From Capillidium heterosporum (Eukaryota > Entomophthoromycota > Entomophthoromycetes > Entomophthorales > Capillidiaceae): a stretch of DNA of 64,000 bases. The notes under the pieces are model-generated. The model worked only from the letters and a program-made list of their open reading frames with translations. It ran no database searches and had not been told where the DNA came from. Location of the stretch: assembly GCA_016630905.1 (NCBI GenBank), contig WBMQ01000012.1:558001-622000 (forward strand), read 5' to 3'. The translations under genes were made by a program, and so were the position numbers. Positions 24,396 to 35,620 of the stretch are shown here, one piece after another. Positions within the stretch are counted from its first letter, which is position 1, and every line of letters begins with the position of its first letter.

Positions 24396-24850
24396 ATGTC
24401 TACTTCTTCAAAGTGGTTTAAATGGAACGGTAGGTACTTGGGTTAATTTTCAATAATTTTATTTGATGGTTAGATATATGAGCTGGTTAAATTTTCGCAA
24501 TACTGTATTTCTTTCCCTATCCTTCCAACCCAATAGTGTAGTAAAGTTGCAGTGGAAACATTAACAGATAACTTGGTTCCAACTTCAAAATCTTATAATA
24601 GTAGCTAATTACAATATATATAGAAGATGTTAGCATCTTCCTATCGCAAAATTTATCAGTTTCAAGTACCTGGTTTTTAAGGAAGATCAAAGCACTCTTT
24701 AAAGTTTATGAGTACAAGCTATGCTTCGCCTTCGTAACGATTGGGGTTATATCCATCGACTTTGCGGTAAATTCAAGTTCTCAGATTAATAGATACTAAC
24801 GAAATGTAGGTTGTGCTGATCTAAATAGTATACCTACCTGTATTAAGCCA
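24396..24850 (+). pseudogene. family F copy 3, truncated
   Basis: ATG at 24396 lies about 60 bp after a TATAAGTA element. The exon 2 equivalent (near 24670-24770) keeps the basic KIKALFKVYEYK and a membrane helix (FAFVTIGVISIDFA), and is followed by GTAAAT. A 19-nt microexon equivalent follows the AAATGTAG acceptor but contains TAA and lacks the GT donor. No family-type last exon follows, so the copy is broken and 3'-truncated. Confidence 0.5.
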
Positions 24851-25354
24851 TAAAAGTTAAATTTTACCCTTTCAGATGGGATTCCAGATATAGGAAACTC
24901 ACTATCCTCTTTAAAGCCAACTTTATTTTGCCTAGGCACATCAAATCTATTTCTATCATCATGTACCGACCCCAATAACTAAAGTATGCTTGAAATACCA
25001 CACTATTCAATGCAAATCTACAAGAAGTATCATACCTTTTCTTATCTTTGAACAATAATTCAACCATATCTGTTGACGAAATACTTACATTTGCAAACCT
25101 AGATGCAAGATTTGAAGATATTAAATTAATTCGGTGTCGATATTATATTCGACTATTCAGATTATTTCCTAGACAATAGATTGGAAGTTTAACATAACTA
25201 CACTACCAGGAGGTATTATATAGACAATGTCTTTGCTATCAACTACAATGTCAAACTTACCTATATTAAAGCTATTAGCTATACTACATATACCACAGCT
25301 TACTACTGAACACAGCTACAGATTTATTAAGGTTGAATGTAAAAATAGTTTTTC
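24851..25354. other. intergenic, no gene seen
   Basis: AT-rich DNA between the truncated family F copy and element copy B. The short minus-strand frame at 24864-25067 shows no recognisable domain. Confidence 0.4.
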
Positions 25355-25891
25355 CTGTAAGGTCCAGAGAGGTATCGCTGGATTCAACTAATGATGTGGT
25401 AGGTTAAGAAAGAAAAACTAGAACCCATTACGGCATTGGTAATAAAGGCTTGGATTCTCTGGATGGCAGGTCGGATAGCCAGGTAAAAGAAGTACATAAT
25501 AAGAAGTACCCACACGATGGTAGTCATATCCCAGTTCTAGGAGAGGATAGAAGGAACATATGGAGGCTTGGGTATAGGCTGGGGCTGGACAGGGAGGGAC
25601 CTATCAGGTAAAGGTTGGGCAACAGCCGGTGCTACCATATTAGGATCAAAGGTAGGGGTAGGTTGATAAGCTAACGTTGGCTCGAAGTGGTTGATTGTAT
25701 TGGTAATATTAATTGCCCAAAGGAGGTGAGATTTGAAAATGTCTGATATAGGGCAGATTCGGAACTAAAAATAGCTATAAATTGTAGATTAAAAATTAAA
25801 GTTGATAGAATGAAAATAGCAAAGAAGGAAGCAAATGAAGGAATAGGTCTATGACCTCACCATAGCAATTGTAACGACCAGGATTGTTACA
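25355..25891 (-). mobile_element. dispersed element copy B, internally deleted
   Basis: On the minus strand it begins TGTAACAATCCTGGTCGTTACA at 25891, passes the shared GGTCATAGACCTATTC block, then jumps within about 170 bp to the coding part (HLLWAINITNTIN, YQPTPTFDPN, TTIVWVLLIMYFFYLAIRP, FLTYHIIS). The leader and the MWSS start are missing. In-frame stops are TAG at 25539-25537 (copy C has Trp) and TGA at 25386-25384 (copy A has Trp). It sits about 150 bp beyond the 3' end of the monooxygenase gene. Confidence 0.55.
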
Positions 25892-26045
25892 ATAGGTATT
25901 ACACGTGTTCTATTATTTATGCTGTTATAATATTGTTAAAGGAAAGCAGCTTACAATTTACAGTTTATTAACTTTTATAGTATAAATTTTAGATAAGTTA
26001 GTATTGGATATGCAAAGGATCTATAGGAAATATTGAGATCAAAAG

Positions 26046-26717
26046 CTATATAATCGTAACATTTGGTTGCTTCAAATAAATTTCCCTATAGTCTTCCTTA
26101 CTGGCATAGAATTCGGGTATAGTTGGGTACCCTGGCAAGTTGACAATCAGCATACTAGGTAAAACCACTGAAGTCCTTGTAACTGGATTACTATTCGTAA
26201 TAGCTATATCGATACAATTCATATAGAACTCTCGCAACCCTGAAGCATTGACCCAAGTCCAACTGAGTACTACTTTATCAGAAGGTGGCAGATAACTAGG
26301 CAATGGAACTTTGAAGTTCAAAGTGTCAACAAAACAGTTGCGATATACAGTTAAAAGTACACCAAACGTTTTCTCATCATCATAAGATATAGAAAATTGG
26401 CAGTGACCACCGCGGTGGTAAGTTTGGTTGGAAAATTGAATGTCGATAACTTCGCCGGCTTTGTAGGTTGCTTGGACTGGTCCTGATGCAACACCCCTAC
26501 AAGGATATTTGGATAGGAGGTCGGTATCTCGTCCGATAGGGGAGCTGAGATCCCAGTCGATTTCACCTAACTTTTGATAGTCAAAGCTGAATTTGGAGCG
26601 ACGAGGGTAGGGGTACCGTACTTGCATATGACATAAAGCTGGATTTAGGGTGATCAAAAGGTAGAAGGCGAGTATCAATCGTAATATAGGCTGAGGTTTA
26701 GTCAAGGTTAATAACAT
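26046..26717 (-). CDS. secreted AA11-like lytic polysaccharide monooxygenase
   Basis: A single-exon 223-aa protein. A signal peptide (residues about 1-29, LRLILAFYLLITLNPALC) would be cleaved just before His30, giving a mature N-terminus HMQVRYPYP. An N-terminal His followed by Met and a Pro-rich start is typical of copper monooxygenases of family AA11. The second copper ligand would be His101 in NQTYHRGGHCQFSISYDD, matching the family HxGGxCQ block. The hallmark WTWVNASGLREFYMNCIDI follows near the C-terminus. Such enzymes use copper and peroxide or oxygen to cleave chitin oxidatively, acting outside the cell. There is no carbohydrate-binding module and the C-terminal tail is short. All expected motifs are intact. 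Substrate specificity cannot be read from the sequence. Confidence 0.8.
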   Translation of the reverse strand: MLLTLTKPQPILRLILAFYLLITLNPALCHMQVRYPYPRRSKFSFDYQKLGEIDWDLSSPIGRDTDLLSKYPCRGVASGPVQATYKAGEVIDIQFSNQTYHRGGHCQFSISYDDEKTFGVLLTVYRNCFVDTLNFKVPLPSYLPPSDKVVLSWTWVNASGLREFYMNCIDIAITNSNPVTRTSVVLPSMLIVNLPGYPTIPEFYASKEDYREIYLKQPNVTII

Positions 26718-27850
26718 TTTATATTAGCTGGTATATAATATAAAGAAGAATTGGCGATAAGTCTATGAAATTTAAACTTGCCACCGCTGAGAATAAATAT
26801 GTTTGAAGTTTTAGTTCAAATCTTGACTTTTTCGACTTAAATCTCGGCACGTTTCAACTAATCGATTTCAGGCCTAATTGAAAATTTGACTGATCGCTCA
26901 AAATTAAATTTCTGAACATCACTTTCAAAGTATATTTTTAGCTTCGTATTACTTTATTAAGTTTAATATAGCTATTTACCATTTTACTAATAACTACTAT
27001 ATTATCTAGGTGTTGATTTTCTTTTGTGGATTTAGGCATAGAGGTATGTATAGAAATGATAACGACAAAAATACCATTTTAGAATTAAATGTAATGGATA
27101 AAATACCACTATCAATAAGCTAAAATACGTAAGCTGATTCTAATACCAATAACACAAATCTATATCCTCACTTATTATCTTAGCTGTATATTTGTAAGCA
27201 AACCAAATATTCAATCTCCCAACTTTTCAACCATAACAGGAATATTTCAACTAATACCATATTTAGCTGGTATGTCCCTATTTGAAAAGTCACATATTCT
27301 CTCCAAGGTATACTTTAGTATCCTGTTTTGTAAAACGGGACGATAGGTTATCTATCTCGGAAGCTATTAACCATCTTATAAATGAGCTTGGTTTGAATTT
27401 GGGAACAACGTTTAACCGCTCAATAAACTATTCAACGAATGGTGTTCGTTGAACAACACTATGTTACAAGGTATTCCAATCTTTGAGGTGTAGGGTTGAT
27501 TTGGCTATCGGATAAACTGCAGGCAAAGTTGAAATAGTGAATGATCGTCAAGGAGAACTTCAAGTTTACAGGTGATACAATCCCGGTTTAAGGAGATGTC
27601 AGCTGCCTATCCAATTCTTTGACAGAACTCTGTTAGAAAGCTTAGACTTTTATAAAATATCTACGGCAAGGCTTCATTTGAATACCCGATCCTAAAGCTA
27701 CCTTTCTTACTAGGATATGGTTGCTCCGAAACTACCAACAAACTTTGAAGTAAAAAAACTATATAGCTTATATTTATTAAATAAATAGCAAGAAAGAATT
27801 AGTACACAAATACCAAGAATTAAAACCAGTAACTCTAAATATGCTCAAAC
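26718..27850. other. intergenic, no gene seen
   Basis: Spacer between the monooxygenase start and the end of the NIPA transporter gene (minus strand, running toward it). No coding signal found apart from the possible transporter tail near 27855-27950. Confidence 0.45.
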
Positions 27851-27950
27851 AAGGTCTTTAGCCTTTGTCACAGTTGGGGTAAGTTCTTGAAACTCTTCGA
27901 CTGATGAAGTCTTTTTCCACTTTAAGTAGTTCTTGATACGAGGTACCGAT

Positions 27951-29000
27951 TTAACATTCCAGTTTCGTTTGGTAAGCCAAGACGACAATACCAAGTACGA
28001 GTAAAATGATGCCAACTGTCAGTAGAACGTGCACCCACAGATCGTAATCCTTGAACTGATCGAAATAGAACATAGAATTGGATAAACCAAAGATGTTGTA
28101 GCTGCTAGCGAAAGTCGGTACTACCAAAGTCGAATCTACCGTCTTCAAACCTATATTCATACAGTAGATCTAATAATATATGTTAGTGCTTTACTAAAGT
28201 TCCAGCGTACCTGTAGTATACCCGAAAGCACAAGTAATAGCGCAATTATACCAGTAACTGCTTCGAACTTGGCTTCTCCTTTAACAACATTCAAGATCAA
28301 CTTTACTCTACAAATGAAAACTGTCAGTAACCTTGGTATAGATAGCTATATATTACCCACTCTTGGCCAAAAGTAAAGTTTCGGAAGCGAAAGCTCCACC
28401 TACCAAGCTGAACATTATGCCTCCCACCTTGACGTACCTCTTATAAGTAACATGATTTGCCAAAAAACACCTTTTGAACTTGACCTCGTCGCCGTACAAA
28501 ACGTACAAGATTAAGCAGGATAAGAAGAGTGATATCAAGATGAAGTTGAATATCGAAAAATAAACTTTAAACTTGTAGCTATCAAACAACTTCTTTGCCA
28601 ACTCCAAAGAAATATTATCCTGAGCACTCTTATCGGGACCTAAGAACCCACTCAACAACACTATTAAACATATGGATATTATGACAACAAAGGTCCCTAC
28701 TATATCCCGAACCGTTATTGAAGTCCCAACCAACACCTTGGCTAGTAAAAAGTTGAAAATTAACGAAATGGTGCCTAACGGTGGTACGAGTTGGGCATCC
28801 AAGAATTGTAAAGCTACCGTACTGCCTATCAGCTGACTACCTACATAGATGTATAAACCTAAATGCCACTTCCATCGTAGGCAGTCCCTTCGCTTCTCTT
28901 TAGCTATAGAGTTGGTGATATGGTCGCGTTTCTGAATGTTGAGGCCCAAAGCGTCCAAGAAACTTGCTAATAAAGAGGCACATAGACCTATGACTATCAT
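27951..29000 (-). CDS. NIPA-type magnesium transporter, 3 exons
   Basis: Exons 29000-28357, 28307-28211 and 28169-27951 join to 319 aa; introns are 49 and 41 nt. The protein is almost entirely membrane helices, with the NIPA (SLC57/DUF803) signatures: an N-terminal helix ending LGLNIQKRDHI, GSTVALQFLDAQLVPPLGTISLIFN, GAFASETLLLAKSG, and a last section with VVPTFASSYNIFGLSNSMFYFDQF. NIPA proteins move Mg2+ across the plasma membrane or endosomal membranes. The frame closes with TAA at 27951 right after the final helix. The next frame then carries about 30 codons of a basic tail (RNWNVKS...LKWKK...) up to a TGA near 27855, entered at an AAA run near 27968. The real protein may therefore be about 30 residues longer if one A is an error. 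A TATA box lies at 29061-29069. Confidence 0.85.
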
Positions 29001-29060
29001 GTTTTACTTTTGAATTTTGAAATTTAAGTTGATTCTATTGCTTTTTCGTTCTAGCCTTGC

Positions 29061-29069
29061 CCTTTTATA
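29061..29069 (-). promoter_or_regulatory. TATA box of NIPA gene
   Basis: TATAAAAGG on the minus strand, 61-69 bp before the ATG at 29000. Confidence 0.6.
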
Positions 29070-29791
29070 CTAATTTTGAGTACAATCTCCTCTCATTTGG
29101 GTTTCTAAATTTGGAAATATCGGAGATTAGTTGAAGTTTCGGTTGCCAAGCTTGGCCCAGGTTTAAAAATAAATTGAAGCTGGTGTAGTTTAGCTATGCG
29201 TCAAGCTCCCTATAAGTCAGTTGGACTATACCTTTTGATGCAGGTAACTAATCGCGTAGTTTATAAAGTCGACTAAACTTTAGTTGATGTCATATTACCA
29301 ATATTCAAATAAAGTTTGAATATTGAAATGGAGCCTATGTTCCACTTGGTTTGTGTAATTAATCCAAGTACCTATAGCAAATTTTCTTGAAAACCAATAC
29401 ATTATTTGCTAATACCCTAACCAAATACTGATATCCTTAGTTGGAGTTTGGCTTTTAATTCAAGTTTCCAGTCGTATAAGCACGAAATAGTACAAGGAAA
29501 TCCACGAAAGGCGGCAATATTCAAATGTGGTGAACTTGCAAAAATAATCATTCTAAATGACTCCAAGGCTTGAGAATAAGTTAGAACACCACAAAGTTAA
29601 AAAGGCCTATATATGGAATAAACTACTATGACTTTTATAGAAATGATATGGCTGCTTTTCTCTAGAGAATTAGCTTGACAATCCTCCTAGCTGACCAAAC
29701 TCTAGCCCCAAAGCATGCAATGACCAGTAATGTGAGTTGGGATGGAGTTATCTTATAGAATCTAAAACCCAATAACTTTATTTCTCGGATT
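29070..29791. other. intergenic, no gene seen
   Basis: AT-rich upstream region of the NIPA gene. Confidence 0.4.
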
Positions 29792-30064
29792 TCACCGATT
29801 ATTGTGTAAGTTACAGCGCTTCATGAATGTAGTATCTTGGCATGTCTTCAAGGTATTATTAACACAAACTGTTTCCCCAATGATACATTTGCTATCAGTA
29901 TCTTTTTCCCTTTGCCTACCTCCATCACTTACCCTATATATATTCCTTGGCCTGTATAGCTTTTGAAAAATGATTGTTTCATAATAGAGTCGATTCCCTT
30001 CTGTGCTATAATCACCACGTACTTTCAAACGCCCTTTAGTACCAACTCCTTGTAAATCTTGACT
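29792..30064 (-). pseudogene. Cys-rich fragment related to element C-terminal domain
   Basis: An open frame of about 90 codons with no clear start. Its first part (GVGTKGRLKVRGDYSTEGN then LYYE) resembles the C-terminal domain of element copy A (GTKG...NEG..LYE). It ends with a four-cysteine pattern, KCIIGETVCVNNTLKTC...RC, whose spacing recalls the small chitin-binding module CBM19. That likeness is by eye and weak. No signal peptide or promoter is evident, so it is probably the relic of a secreted or surface protein. Confidence 0.35.
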
Positions 30065-31625
30065 TGGCCAGAATTAAAATTAAGATTAACTCTAGAGTAG
30101 ATTAGCTTAGAATCAGTAGGAATTAGTATTAGATCAAAACCACCTATAGTTAGGATTCAAATAGATTATATTGAATTAAGAATTAGTAGAACTACGAGCT
30201 CCGAACCCAGATTGATATTGCCACATTCCTTAGCTTTGTCATGACTGCTGCCTCATTTGTCTTTATGAATCGCATCTAGGTTCAGATTGCAACTAAAATA
30301 TCGGCTGTCAAAGCAATAACTTTAATATTTAGTTTTATTGATATGGTCGCTACTATGTCGGCTTATCTCAAGCCCAGCCCAGTATCCCTCTGGAGATTTT
30401 CCTACAGCTATATAGTAGGATTATATAGAACTATCCTAAAATGAATAGTAAGAAGCTGAATGCCAAGCCTTATACAACAAAATTCAATTTATCCTAAATC
30501 AATATCAACTAAAGTTCAGCTTCCTGCACGCTCTATACAGTTTCGCCAAGAGTCGAAATGTGTATATAGGTACTTATAAATCAGATAGAATTTTATTAGC
30601 AAGCAAATTCTTGGCATATTAGTATTTTATGGAAATATAGGGCGAAAGACTACGTCGCTTAATTGTTGAGTTTTAGCATACACCCAAGTTACTTGTTAAA
30701 TTAGGACAAACCTTTTACTTTGTATAGTAAGAAGCTAGTTTTTGAGTTTAAGCTCATTGTTTACTTGGCAGTTATATGAATCTAAATTCTCCCACCCAAG
30801 GCTTCTTCCTGTATTGTGATTGTTGATATTATATCGATAGCTTTGTTGAACGAAAAGCATTTTAGCACCTAAAACTTGGAAAGTTGATGGCCTTATATAC
30901 TATAAAGCATATATCTTAAATACATATCTATAAACTCATTTTTATAAGTTTATGGAAAAAGCATCGATAGCAGATCTTACTTTTTGACAGGCATTGCAAT
31001 TTATCAGGGTTGCTTAACTCGTTCAAATGGCTCCAGCTGCCCTCTTGAATTTTTTAGTTTTTATCAATTAATATATATTTATCACCATATGTCGTTAAGT
31101 TAACTAACCTTTTTGGCCTTGTTCTTTGCATTTTATTTATTGATGATTGATTGGTAGGGTATTATCATAAGAAGTTAACAAAAATATATTGGACCGAATG
31201 CTATAGTTAGCTTTGATGTAGATTTAAGCTTGACTATAAATTATAGTCAATGAGTACTGTCTTTGGGTAGTATTTTAATACATATCATTGAAGTCATTGA
31301 CTGGAATGAAATTAGATATGTAGAGCTTAATGTCCAGAATAGGCACCAGCAATTTACCTTGTAAAATTTTTGATGTCGTGTCCTGTAAAGCTGATTTCTG
31401 TTCAGCCAACTCCTTTCTAATTGTGCCAATAAACTAGATATATGCTAAAGTAAATTATAGATGCTTCTTAAAAATTCGTATATTAATCTTGAAAAACTAT
31501 TAAATCAAGTCATTATTAATTTAAAACAATGCAATAATCTTCAAATTAGATACTCCAATTTACTTATAAAACCATGCCAAAAATTGCAATTTGGAGCAAA
31601 TAACGTAGAAAGTAATGAAAGCCAT
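30065..31625. other. intergenic, no supported gene
   Basis: AT-rich; small frames only (31247-31429 minus, 31461-31649 plus) with no recognisable features. Confidence 0.4.
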
Positions 31626-33067
31626 TTACAAGGAGTGGGTGGATCTTGAAGAGTTAGGGGATGGAAAGGTCTCCTCCAAACCTTTGAAAGGTCCCGAAGT
31701 ATAGAATAGTTTTGGACGGTAAGACGAATCCCGCCCCATAATGCTAATTCCTACAGTTAGATTAAATAGTATTATAAAAATGGTACCTCGAACAACGAAA
31801 CTTTTCGATGAGGGCTGGCCTACCTTGAATCTTAGCGTAGGCAATATCACATAATTTTTCCGAGTTGAAGTGGGGCCTAGAAAATTAGGGATGTACAAAA
31901 CAAAATTGGGATTACCACTTCTTTCCTACATATTTATTTACAAACTCGAGTATTGCACTAAAAAGCTAAAGTTGGGCTGAGCTAAAAACCTACCTTGGGG
32001 ATACGAAGTTAATAAATGCATATCCAACGTTGCACTGGTTCTTGAAGTCAATGCGGAGGTATAGGAAATCAAACTTCCCATAATGAGTACTGTTGAGAAG
32101 TTCTAAAAGTAGTTTCTGATGCATTATAGTCGGAAAGTTAAATATAGCATACCTGGTCATATTTGTTGGGGATGTTCTTGATCATAAAGGTGGTCTGTTT
32201 AACTTTACCTATACCAACGTTAGCTCTATTCATCAAATCTATACGTTACCCATTAGGACGTCTAAGCTATTCTGAAAGGTCCATTTGGTTCCCATTGAGC
32301 TAATTTCCAAGTTGATACTCGCATGTTCGGCCATCTGTTTAGACTTGGCATTCAAGTAAGTCTTCAGAGCATTTACATCTACTGACTTCTCAAGTACTAT
32401 TTCGATATCGAGAACATCCTAAAAATTGTTAGCTCACTTGGGAATATATAAGGCTACCGAAGACTGTGACAATTTATCCTTACTGCGATATACCGAGCGG
32501 TAGTCATAAAACTCACAGAACAAGCAGTTTATTCCATAAGCACCTTTGACATTTTCGACCCGGATATATTCTCCAAATAGGTGTAAGTTCGCCTTGTCCA
32601 TTTTAGCATATATCTTTACACTTTTTACCTGAATGGCTTTCTTTTAATTCTGATGAAGACTTGTGGTATATAAGTATAGAGCTACAGTACTGGAACGTAT
32701 TTTTGTTGAACATATAGGTAAGATATCCAAGTTTGTTCTATACAATGCTTAGCTATGTAAAATGTCGGATAATTTACTTTATAGTATTCAGTAGTAGATT
32801 TGAAGGCTAGGTCGAAGTAGGTATCGGATAATAATTGGCTGACATGATTCTTAACTGAGGTGGCTTCGCGAATGTCGTATATATGGAAGAACATACTTTT
32901 GTTGAGTACATTGACTTCAACTTCTCCTATACCAGGATTTCTCTAAGTTGAAGTTTAGTATATGAGTTGTATCGAAAATCGGTTACTTTTAATATATCGT
33001 ATATGAATTGAAATTTGTAGGTGAGGACAGATATGAGTAGGTGATGGGTTGGAATACTAAGCTCCAT
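31626..33067 (-). CDS. Mei2-like RNA-binding protein, 9 exons
   Basis: Nine exons on the minus strand: 33067-32987, 32942-32691, 32640-32458, 32418-32250, 32208-32153, 32115-31994, 31957-31916, 31876-31787 and 31743-31626. They join in frame to about 370 aa; the eight introns are 36-50 nt. Residues about 8-70 look like RRM1 (GEVEVNV, MFFHIYDIREA), the middle like RRM2 (SVKIYAKMDK, INCLFCEFYDYRS). The C-terminal third is an unmistakable Mei2-type RRM: TTFMIKNIPNKYDQ, GKFDFLYLRIDFKNQCNVGY, AFINFVSP, CDIAYAKIQGRPALIEKF and YRPKLFYTSGP. Mei2 family proteins bind RNA and promote meiosis or meristem fates; S. pombe Mei2 drives entry into meiosis. This protein is short for the family, lacking the usual long N-terminal region. 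The acceptor choices for introns 2 and 8 are the least certain. A TATA box precedes the start. Confidence 0.8.
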
Positions 33068-33114
33068 TGAAAGTTTGTATCGAAAAGCGAAAGAAGGAAA
33101 GAAGGTTTGTTTAG

Positions 33115-33124
33115 CTTTTATATA
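33115..33124 (-). promoter_or_regulatory. TATA box of Mei2-like gene
   Basis: TATATAAAAG on the minus strand, 48-57 bp before the chosen ATG at 33067; supports that start. Confidence 0.6.
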
Positions 33125-34563
33125 GGATTAAATCTGAAATCATAGCCGAGTTAAAGGTAGTTCTGAATTTTGATAAATAGCAAGTAATTGAAAACTGGAT
33201 CTGAGAGCTTAACTTGATGCTGGTTTACTTGGACAGTATACTATAGTTGATCGAAAATGAAACCCAAGTATGAAACTATAGGAAACTCCATATTTTGCTA
33301 TATTGGATATATTTATCATATATTAAAAATTCTCTTAGTAAATTGATACAAGTACTGAAAACCACATGCGCTTTCTGTATAATTTATGCGAAATATTAAA
33401 ACAGAATATACCGACATTTCTTTACTGTTTTAGCTATAGTATGTGTTTGATGTTCATTTAAGTCAAATAAATTATTATGCTATCTATACTACTTGTAGCT
33501 ATGTTAGCAATCCTCCATCATCTCGATATGCTAATGATAAATAATCAAGTTTAAAAAACTAAAGTGCTTATTCTTAGAGTTTAATTTAGTAAACTAAAAC
33601 ATTTACCAAATACAGTACAGTTATTGGTTCATTTATTTATACTAATTAGCTATATCCAAAAATAGATATAATTTGGAAGTTTGAAAATAAAATTCCTAAG
33701 TTAATTGCATTATTTCATATACTAAAGCTTTGACTATAAAATAGTTAATTTGGAATTTAGATTTCAAACTATCCTTACAGTTATTCAATTTTTGCACAGC
33801 ATAAGCTTAGCAGCTAGTAAACATCCATGAAAAATACTAATGTAGTATTTACCTAGGGATTTTATAATATATATAATGGGCTATAATACTACTATTCACA
33901 GTTAATTTAAAATATAGTATACAATTATATCCAAATTAAATACACTTCAAAGTTGATGGATATCAGCACAATGGTGAGGCACTAAACTACAAATTGAACT
34001 GAAACGAAATCTTGAAGCTTATCGTATTCTAGTCAACTCAAATTTGACCAGTAAACCCAATAAATATTCAAGAAATCTCACCTAAAACCTACCTAGCCAT
34101 ATATAAAGTATGCTTTAACTAGCCCAGTTTTTTAACTTGACAATTATTTTATCAATTTATTTTAGTATCATCGGTCTACCGCAATTTATTCCTAATAAAA
34201 TTTTAAACCGACTTCATCATCAACATCTTACTACCTATTTTCCCAAACACCTTTATCACCTATCGATAATCGACCTCCAGCCTCCTAAAGCCTAACTTGA
34301 AATGATGGCTCATCATATTAGATCTACTACCGCACCACCTCCTAATATTTAACACGATAATTTTAATGCGTCACTATATGGTATAGCAGCTACTCATTAC
34401 TTTTTAAATTTAGTTTTAATATTCACTAGACTAGCTATGTCCAACTGCAATTATTCGATAATGTCAACATTTTTATAATCAGCGCTTTCCAAGTAAATCT
34501 CTATCAAGCCTCTCCAAAGCTTAAAAAATATTATAAAGCATCTAATATAAGATTAATGGATTT
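33125..34563. other. intergenic, no gene seen
   Basis: Very AT-rich spacer upstream of the Mei2-like gene and of element copy C. Confidence 0.45.
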
Positions 34564-35620
34564 TGTAACAACCCTGGTCGTCACAATCCTGATTATTAGG
34601 TCATAGACCTATTCTTTTCTTAGATTCCTTTCCTCTTGCTATTTCTTACTAATTTTCAAATTCTTTTTTTGTTCTCCAATTCATAACTATCTTACGAATC
34701 CACTTCATATATTAAATATTTCGATTACCTTGATTATTTTCTTAGACTTGACCATAACCTGGGAACTCCAACGATTAGTAGCACATTAGCTGATCCACAC
34801 CTTCCAACCATAGAAACGCACCAGTAGTAGTTAATAGAATTACTGGCTCTTTTGGATAAACTTGGTAAACACCCAATTAATCTATAGAGTAGTGGATTGC
34901 CGAAGGGGAACCCAATCCCGCTAGCATCGCTACAACCAAGGTACCAAAAGGATATTTAAACCCCTTGGTGACTACCAAAAGCCAGCATCTTGACAACGTT
35001 CCACCTCGCTATTTCTAATAGCTGTTACTCACCCCCTGTCCCTAGCCATAGCTGTTCCCAGCAGCCTGATCTTGTCCTTATCTCTAAATAAATTTATCCT
35101 TTACCCATACTTTTATTTTCAGCATAGTAATACTATGTGGTCTAGTCTCCCCATCCTTCCAGCCTCCTACTACCTTTTGACGATCCTCGCTACCCTCGAA
35201 TCTCACCTCCTTTAGGCAATTAATGTTACTAATACCGTCTATCCCTTTGAACCAACGTTGACCTATCAACCAACCCCTACCTTTAACCCTAATACTGTAG
35301 CACCAGTAGTTGTACAACCACCACCTAGCCGGCCCCCTTTAGTTCAGCACCACTCCACTTCCAAGTCCCAACCCGTCTCTTTGGTCCCCTTCTGGAACTG
35401 GGACTTGACTACCACTGTATGGGCACTCCTTATGGTGTACCTCCTTCACCTAGCTGTCTGGCCTGCTATCTAGAGAATTCAAGCCTTTGTCACCAATGCA
35501 GTGGTGGGCCTTAGTTCCGCTTTCCTAACCTACCACGTCATAAGTTCACAATATGATGCCATCATTGACTGGATCCAGCGATACCTCCCTGGACCTTACA
35601 TCTAGAGATGAAAATTATAA
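34564..35620 (+). mobile_element. dispersed element copy C
   Basis: Starts TGTAACAACCCTGGTCGTCACA, followed by the shared GGTCATAGACCTATTC block, a leader and a reading frame from ATG 35135 (MWSSLPILPASYYLL). The frame runs through ESHLL, a TAG at 35213-35215 (copies A and B read Trp), a Pro-rich linker (YQPTPTFNPN, VVVQPPPSRPP), FWNWDLTTTVWALLMVYLLHLAVWPAI, a TAG at 35471-35473 (copies A and B read Gln), then AVVGLSSAFLTYHVISS and DWIQRYLPGPY. The C-terminal GTKG domain of copy A is missing. Like the other copies it encodes a small multi-pass protein of unknown role and is inactivated by point changes rather than frameshifts. Confidence 0.55.

Noticed and set aside
32209-32249. Frameshift or nonsense mutation in the Mei2-like gene
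   Set aside because: A 41-nt intron with GTAACG donor, GCTAAC branch site and TATAG acceptor removes the stops and restores the frame. Similar introns explain the other apparent breaks in this gene.
13780-35620. Full retrotransposon or virus-derived locus
   Set aside because: No reverse transcriptase, integrase, protease, capsid or polymerase motif was seen in any frame; only LTR-like ends support a retroelement origin.
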